A stretch of DNA of 9,322 nucleotides, taken from assembly GCA_947625455.1 (NCBI GenBank), contig CANQOJ010000087.1, positions 1 to 9,322 on the forward strand, in the 5' to 3' direction. The translations under genes were made by a program, and so were the position numbers. Source of the DNA: an uncultured Clostridia bacterium (lineage in GTDB: Bacteria; Bacillota; Clostridia; Oscillospirales; Ruminococcaceae). Of the stretch, positions 5,606 to 9,322 are shown piece by piece; position 1 is the first letter of the stretch; each line of letters starts with the position of its first letter. The notes beneath the pieces were generated by a model. It searched no databases and was not told where the DNA came from. It saw only the letters and a program-made list of their open reading frames with translations.

Positions 5606-6400
5606 TTAAACCTCCTGAAGTGAAATCAGCGTCTTTACACTGTCCATTAGCGATTTTTTGCGCTCGTTTATCTCGTTAACGTGAGCTTCTATGGTGAGAT
5701 ACGGCTTGTTTGTTGTCTTTATCCAGGACAGTTCTTTTTCTAAATCAAGCAGCGTGGCAATATTGCTGTGCATTTCGTGATATATGCCCTTATCTATGCT
5801 GAATTGCTTCACGATAAAATTTACAAGAACCTGTTCTTCTTCGTCAAAAGAGCCGTCGCTGTAAGCTGTCGCAAGCAAATCCCACACCAGCAGATACGGC
5901 GAAATAAACACATCTTCTTCCGATGTTTTCGTGCAGAATATGACGTTGTTTACGGCAATTCTGAGGTCCTCGGCATATTCTTTCATATCATCAGTCGAGC
6001 CGAGAGCGGATTTACATTCGTTTATAAGGCTGTCTTTTATCTGCTCAAAATTCGGATCAAGTTCATGCCCGATAGCGTCAAACTCCTCTTCTTCGCTTTG
6101 ATAAATTTTACCGTCCGCCGCTATCAGAAAATATATGAGTTTCAGCGCGCTTTTTGTTGAGATGCGGGAAAAATCATAAGACGGGCGTTCGGTTTCCTGC
6201 GGCTGCTTATTGAATAATTTCTTCACCTGTTCAGTCGCCATATTTCCCGTTTGCACAGCCTTGTCCTTTACTGATTCAGCGGCGCCCTGGATATCACCCT
6301 TGATTTTTTCCGCGTCAATGTTCTTGACTTTGTCTTTTACGGTATCAACAGTTCCTTTAAGAGAATCCATGATACCTTTTCCGAAATCCGTTATCGCCAT
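5606..6400 (-). CDS. TerB-like acidic helical protein
   Basis: The 264-aa product has an amphipathic N-terminus (residues about 8-62) of Lys/Asp/Ala/Val-rich repeats with VKDK twice (21-24, 44-47), resembling LEA- or apolipoprotein-type lipid-associating helices. Two TerB-like lobes follow. The first has LKLIYFLIAADGKIYQSEEE (86-105), the AADG plus acidic pattern of the tellurite-resistance TerB/DjlA-N superfamily. The second has ATAYSDGSFDEEEQ (177-190). In that superfamily these acidic helices are linked to metal binding and membrane-associated stress complexes; whether this protein binds metal is not shown. GGGAGG is 8 nt before the ATG. It lies 17 bp downstream of the protease gene and 3 bp before the Gly/Ala-rich gene. 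TerB similarity rests on motif, not on a profile search. Confidence 0.85.
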   Translation of the reverse strand: MAITDFGKGIMDSLKGTVDTVKDKVKNIDAEKIKGDIQGAAESVKDKAVQTGNMATEQVKKLFNKQPQETERPSYDFSRISTKSALKLIYFLIAADGKIYQSEEEEFDAIGHELDPNFEQIKDSLINECKSALGSTDDMKEYAEDLRIAVNNVIFCTKTSEEDVFISPYLLVWDLLATAYSDGSFDEEEQVLVNFIVKQFSIDKGIYHEMHSNIATLLDLEKELSWIKTTNKPYLTIEAHVNEINERKKSLMDSVKTLISLQEV

Positions 6401-6417
6401 TTATATTACCTCCCAAA

Positions 6418-8805
6418 TTAAAGTATAAGCGGAATATCCGATTCCATCAGCTCGTCAAATTCCTGCTGGTTTGTAAATTGCGGTTCTCTGCCGAGGACTT
6501 TCTGAATGATAATATTTCCGTGGATAACAAGATCCGAGTTATTTGAAGAAAGTCCTTTGTTTATCTCGTTAAATCCCTCCATAAAGGATGATATATCTTC
6601 AGCCAGATAGTTTGAAACCTTTTCGTCAAGCTGAGATTTAAATTCCTGCAGCTTCGCCAGGAAGATTTCCGCCTTTTGTTCGGACAGTAGCATTTTTTCG
6701 TGGATAAGCTGTGTTTCTTTAGCCTCGTATGAAATTTCTTTGCAGATTGCCAGTGCAGCCCGTCCTGCTCCTACATAGTTGAAGCGCGTGACAAATCTGC
6801 CCGAGAACAACACCCAGTTTGCGCCCGATTCCAATGCCGCGTGAACAGCCGCGTCAGCCGTATCCGCAAGCGAAAACGTCATACTCGCCACGGTCAGCAT
6901 ACGGTCTACCGTCCTGTTTTGGAACGGCATAACGCTGTCCCATGTAATTCCGTTCATATTATCATGCGCGTTTACTTCAATGATAAATCTTCTGATAAAA
7001 TAAAACGTCCTTACAATGATCTCGTTAAACGCAACAGGAACAATCTGCTTTCCGACTGATTTTAAAGCCACAGACTCAAGAATGTTGCTGTTATCCGGCT
7101 TTTGGCAGAGCTTGTCCAAAAGTGCGGGAAGTTTTGAATTTCTGAACTCGGGAAGAGCGGATATTTCTTTAAACAGCGACAGGAATATTCCCAATATTCC
7201 TGCGGGCATATTCTTGTAATTGCCCTTATTGTCGACTATATTTTTGTACCATTTGTCAGAGCATTTTGCTATTTCGGCAAGTATGGGCGCTGATGCGGCA
7301 AGATGTACCAATGCTTTGACCGATTTCGGCAAATCCTCTTCTTCGACAGTTTCATCACGTTGATTTGACGCGTCAACTACCCAATTTATTATCCCTGCAA
7401 TAACGGCAGGAATTAAAACTTTTGACAATTCAGCTCCGGATGTAATCTTTTCCAAATTAAAATGCCATTCGCCTTTTTTCTTTGTCAATACTCCTACCTT
7501 TAAGAAACGAACGACAACAGCGCATAAAAGCCCTATCGGCGTCGGATTGTGCGCAAGGTCTGTAAGGCAGTCTGTGATGCCTGAAATAATATTATCCATT
7601 GCAGGAACTTCAATGCCGATTTGGTTCAATATATCATTGTTTTGCAGGTTATTTAATATATCTTCAGATTTTTGTATTTTTGTATCAAGCTGTTTGACGC
7701 CTTTTTTGATAGCTTTAAAAAAGTTGTTTACGCTTTTATTCGACAGCTTAAAATCATTGTTTGTTTCAATCGAAACATCTCCGACATATACCGAGTCGAT
7801 AATTCCCGATATAATACCGCTTCCGACTGCAACTGCGTAATCAAGTTTATCGGCGTTTACGGTGTTTTCTTCAAGCTGTATGTTTATCTCGTTTAATTTT
7901 GCGTTTATTGCAGATAAGTCGTCGGTCTTAACCTCAACGGGAACATCTGCGGAGATGACCTCTTGTTCTTCGGACTTTTCCTGTTCTTTCTTTAATTCCT
8001 GCAGTGTATATGTACCGCTTAATATGTCCGAAAATTGCTGTGATTCCGCCCAAGTATGACATTCATAAACTCTTGCCGCAAGAAGAGGGTGAGCGCAGTC
8101 CTGTGAAATCATGACCTGAATGAACTTGTTTGACTGCGAGTCATTTACAAATTCGTTCAAATCCACGGCTTGCTTTAAAAATTCATCGCGGTTTATGTTC
8201 TTGTATCCGTGCAGTCTGAGCATAAGATCAATATACCTGTCCGGATTGTTTTCGCAAAGTATAGCTGCTCTGTCCGCAGATAATTCGCTGCATCTGTACC
8301 ATACCAACAGTGCCCGCGTAAGTGTTGTATCAAGAATATCCTGCATGCCGGGTATTTGTGGCAAATAACTGTTTTCAATTCCGTTTATCAGACTTAAAGC
8401 TATTGAATGATAAAGAAAATGTTTGCACGCAATATGCCCGCATTCATGTGCAAGCACACTGCCCAGCATTTCCGAAGGCAGTTCGTTTACAAGCCTTGAT
8501 GTTATGCAGATCATGGGATAGGTATTGCCCGTAGAATAAGCGTTCAGTTCTTTTGATTTTGAATAATAAAGTTCGGGTATGGGAATATCGAGTTTTTCAC
8601 ATATAGGCGGCAAGAGCCTGTATATTTCGGGAAACTGATTTTCGCTCACTCTTATCGCCGTAGACATAAGATCTATCTTTTGTGCTTTTTCGTCCGTGTT
8701 TGCCAGATAAAGTTCTCTAAGCCGCACGAGTTTAGGAAAAGCGTCCAAGGCGTTGAATGCTTTTCTGTCAAGCTCATGTATATATAGTTCTGAACTATAA
8801 GGCAT
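6418..8805 (-). CDS. M48-type zinc metalloprotease fused to a large helical module
   Basis: From ATG 8805 the protein is 795 aa. Residues about 55-260 are an M48-like peptidase: HECGH at 120-124 (HExxH, zinc ligands and catalytic Glu), then CSELSADRAA at 172-181, whose Glu174 is the expected third zinc ligand. Unlike HtpX or Ste24, there are no N-terminal membrane helices. A charged, coiled linker (about 265-320) leads to a long C-terminal module with hydrophobic segments near 326-342, 422-440 and 463-479. It carries the landmarks LAHNPTPIGLL, FNEIIVRTFYFIRRF, PFQNRTVDRML and TRFNYVGAGRAALAI. I recall this landmark set from large uncharacterised proteins in several phyla but cannot name the domain. 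The upstream TTG at 8844 would add 13 residues inside the regulator gene; ATG 8805, with AAGGAAAG upstream and 4 bp after that gene's stop, is better. A regulated protease in a membrane-linked complex is the likely role. Confidence 0.9.
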   Translation of the reverse strand: MPYSSELYIHELDRKAFNALDAFPKLVRLRELYLANTDEKAQKIDLMSTAIRVSENQFPEIYRLLPPICEKLDIPIPELYYSKSKELNAYSTGNTYPMICITSRLVNELPSEMLGSVLAHECGHIACKHFLYHSIALSLINGIENSYLPQIPGMQDILDTTLTRALLVWYRCSELSADRAAILCENNPDRYIDLMLRLHGYKNINRDEFLKQAVDLNEFVNDSQSNKFIQVMISQDCAHPLLAARVYECHTWAESQQFSDILSGTYTLQELKKEQEKSEEQEVISADVPVEVKTDDLSAINAKLNEINIQLEENTVNADKLDYAVAVGSGIISGIIDSVYVGDVSIETNNDFKLSNKSVNNFFKAIKKGVKQLDTKIQKSEDILNNLQNNDILNQIGIEVPAMDNIISGITDCLTDLAHNPTPIGLLCAVVVRFLKVGVLTKKKGEWHFNLEKITSGAELSKVLIPAVIAGIINWVVDASNQRDETVEEEDLPKSVKALVHLAASAPILAEIAKCSDKWYKNIVDNKGNYKNMPAGILGIFLSLFKEISALPEFRNSKLPALLDKLCQKPDNSNILESVALKSVGKQIVPVAFNEIIVRTFYFIRRFIIEVNAHDNMNGITWDSVMPFQNRTVDRMLTVASMTFSLADTADAAVHAALESGANWVLFSGRFVTRFNYVGAGRAALAICKEISYEAKETQLIHEKMLLSEQKAEIFLAKLQEFKSQLDEKVSNYLAEDISSFMEGFNEINKGLSSNNSDLVIHGNIIIQKVLGREPQFTNQQEFDELMESDIPLIL

Positions 8806-8809
8806 AACT

Positions 8810-9034
8810 TTACTTTCCTTTCTTGGTTTTATTTTCGGGAACAAACTCCATTATATCGTCCAGCTTGCAGTCAAGCGACGTGCAAAGTTTTTCAAGAGTT
8901 TTGACGCGGACGTCCTCATTTCGCCCGAGTTTAGCCATGGCGTTTGTAGTAATCCCCGCAAGACGGGTAAGCTCTGTCTTGTTAATGTCTTTATCTATCA
9001 GCATTTTCCAAAGCTTATTATAGCTGACAGCCAT
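8810..9034 (-). CDS. XRE (Cro/CI-type) helix-turn-helix regulator
   Basis: A 74-aa single-domain regulator. Helices around MAVSYNKLWKMLIDKDINK (1-19) precede the HTH itself: KTELTRLAGI (19-28) as helix 2 and TTNAMAKLGRNE (29-40) as the recognition helix. LEKLCTSLDCKLDDIMEFVP (47-66) completes the fold, and a basic tail ends it. This is the small Cro/C1-type family (HTH_26-like) often placed beside restriction-modification, toxin-antitoxin and defence genes. GGAGG (9041-9045) precedes the ATG. Its stop is 4 bp from the start of the protease gene, and the promoter at 9090-9118 drives it first, so it is likely an autoregulator of the whole four-gene operon. The repeat and palindrome at 9113-9158 are plausible binding sites. 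Confidence 0.92.
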   Translation of the reverse strand: MAVSYNKLWKMLIDKDINKTELTRLAGITTNAMAKLGRNEDVRVKTLEKLCTSLDCKLDDIMEFVPENKTKKGK

Positions 9035-9089
9035 TTTAAACCTCCGTTTCTCACTTCTTCATTTGAACCGCAAATCTTTTCCATAAAAC

Positions 9090-9118
9090 ATTATAGCATA
9101 TTATTTTATAAATTTCAA
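9090..9118 (-). promoter_or_regulatory. Sigma-A promoter of the four-gene minus-strand operon
   Basis: On the minus strand, TTGAAA (9113-9118) and TATAAT (9090-9095) are 17 bp apart with an extended -10 (TGCTATAAT). Transcription would begin near 9083, leaving a leader of about 49 nt before ATG 9034. No other convincing promoter is seen within the operon, whose genes are 3-17 bp apart. Confidence 0.8.
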
Positions 9119-9158
9119 GATATTTTTGAGATTTTCAAGAATTTTATATGATAAAATT
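9113..9158. promoter_or_regulatory. Candidate operator repeats for the XRE regulator
   Basis: TTTCAAGA occurs at 9113-9120, overlapping the -35 box, and again at 9133-9140, exactly 20 bp away. A related TTTTTGAG lies between at 9123-9130, giving a 10-bp phasing. Adjoining the second copy is a perfect palindrome, AATTTTAT-ATG-ATAAAATT (9140-9158). Position and symmetry suit a Cro/CI-type repressor, though A/T-rich sequence can give such patterns by chance. Confidence 0.4.
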
Positions 9159-9160
9159 AT

Positions 9161-9191
9161 CCGCTTTGCAATAATACAAATTGCAGAGCGG
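9161..9191 (-). terminator. Hairpin, probable terminator of a gene beyond the right edge
   Basis: CCGCTTTGCAA (9161-9171) pairs over 11 positions with TTGCAGAGCGG (9181-9191), counting one U-G pair, with a 9-nt loop. Read on the minus strand it is followed by ATAATTTTATC, a weak T-rich tract, so it could stop a minus-strand transcript entering from the right and insulate the operon promoter. On the plus strand it lacks a T tract. Confidence 0.45.
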
Positions 9192-9200
9192 GAAACATAT

Positions 9201-9322
9201 ATTCAGACTGTATATAAAGCCCCATCTACTTTGTCAGCGGCACAGCGTTTTCCGCCACAGGCGGATAATGCGGGCAGGCACAAAGCCTAGCCGCAGCACC
9301 GCTTCCGCGTATCTGGGGCTTT
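9201..9322 (+). repeat. Structured intergenic repeat, long copy (R2)
   Basis: The element shares its 5' part and its end with R1 at 989-1063, in the same orientation. It is bounded by a perfect 9-bp inverted repeat, AAAGCCCCA (9216-9224) and TGGGGCTTT (9314-9322). Inside are TCCGCC/GGCGGA (9251-9256 with 9260-9265) and a two-part stem, GCGG/CCGC enclosing AGGC/GCCT (9270-9294). It is markedly more G/C-rich than its surroundings and has no coding potential. It may continue past the window edge. It resembles a MITE-like or REP-like element; no target-site duplication can be judged here. Confidence 0.65.

Noticed and set aside
9216..9322. Repeat R2 as a tRNA-like or CRISPR-like element
   Set aside because: The internal hairpins do not form a cloverleaf, there is no acceptor/CCA pattern, and the repeat is not tandem with spacers.

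Overview
The window looks like a chromosomal segment of a low-GC Gram-positive gut anaerobe of the Clostridia (Ruminococcus/Oscillospiraceae type). This is inferred from strong AGGAGG-type ribosome binding sites, sigma-A promoters with 17-bp spacers, a secreted cohesin-like/Ig-like protein, a remnant of an Rpn/PD-(D/E)XK nuclease-type transposase of a kind I know from such genomes, and short structured intergenic repeats. No rRNA, tRNA, CRISPR array or intact insertion sequence is visible.

Layout. (1) 1-880, minus strand: promoter and first 249 codons of an exported cohesin-like plus Big_2 protein, truncated by the window edge and starting at TTG. (2) 989-1351: a short copy of a structured repeat (R1) abutting a decayed nuclease/transposase fragment. 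(3) 1352-1779: non-coding, with competing inverted repeats, a strong promoter (1585-1613) and a roughly 160-nt leader. (4) 1780-4448, plus strand: six small genes of unknown function (a membrane protein, two acidic proteins that look like distant paralogues, a coiled-coil protein, a 248-aa protein and a small Cys4 zinc-binding protein). They read as one operon, interrupted by a 197-bp structured intergenic stretch at 3004-3200. (5) 4459-4586: a strong promoter followed about 90 nt later by a bidirectional terminator, a candidate small RNA. (6) 4589-9118, minus strand: a compact four-gene operon transcribed from a promoter at 9090-9118. Its order is XRE-type regulator, M48-type metalloprotease fused to a large helical module, TerB-like protein, and Gly/Ala-rich (glycine-zipper-like) membrane protein. 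Gaps are 4, 17 and 3 bp. (7) 9119-9322: candidate operator repeats, a terminator-like hairpin and a longer copy of the structured repeat (R2).

How the genes may work together. The minus-strand operon is the best candidate for a poorly described system. A zinc protease, a two-lobed acidic TerB-like protein and a protein with a long Gly/Ala-rich hydrophobic core under one Cro/CI-type regulator suggest a membrane-associated stress-response or defence complex. This is inference from architecture; no member shows a signature that fixes its function. The plus-strand operon has the look of an accessory cassette of small immunity-like or phage-derived genes, but none could be assigned a function. R1 and R2 lie in the same orientation around both operons, so the interval may be a mobile or exchangeable block, although dispersed repeats would give the same picture.
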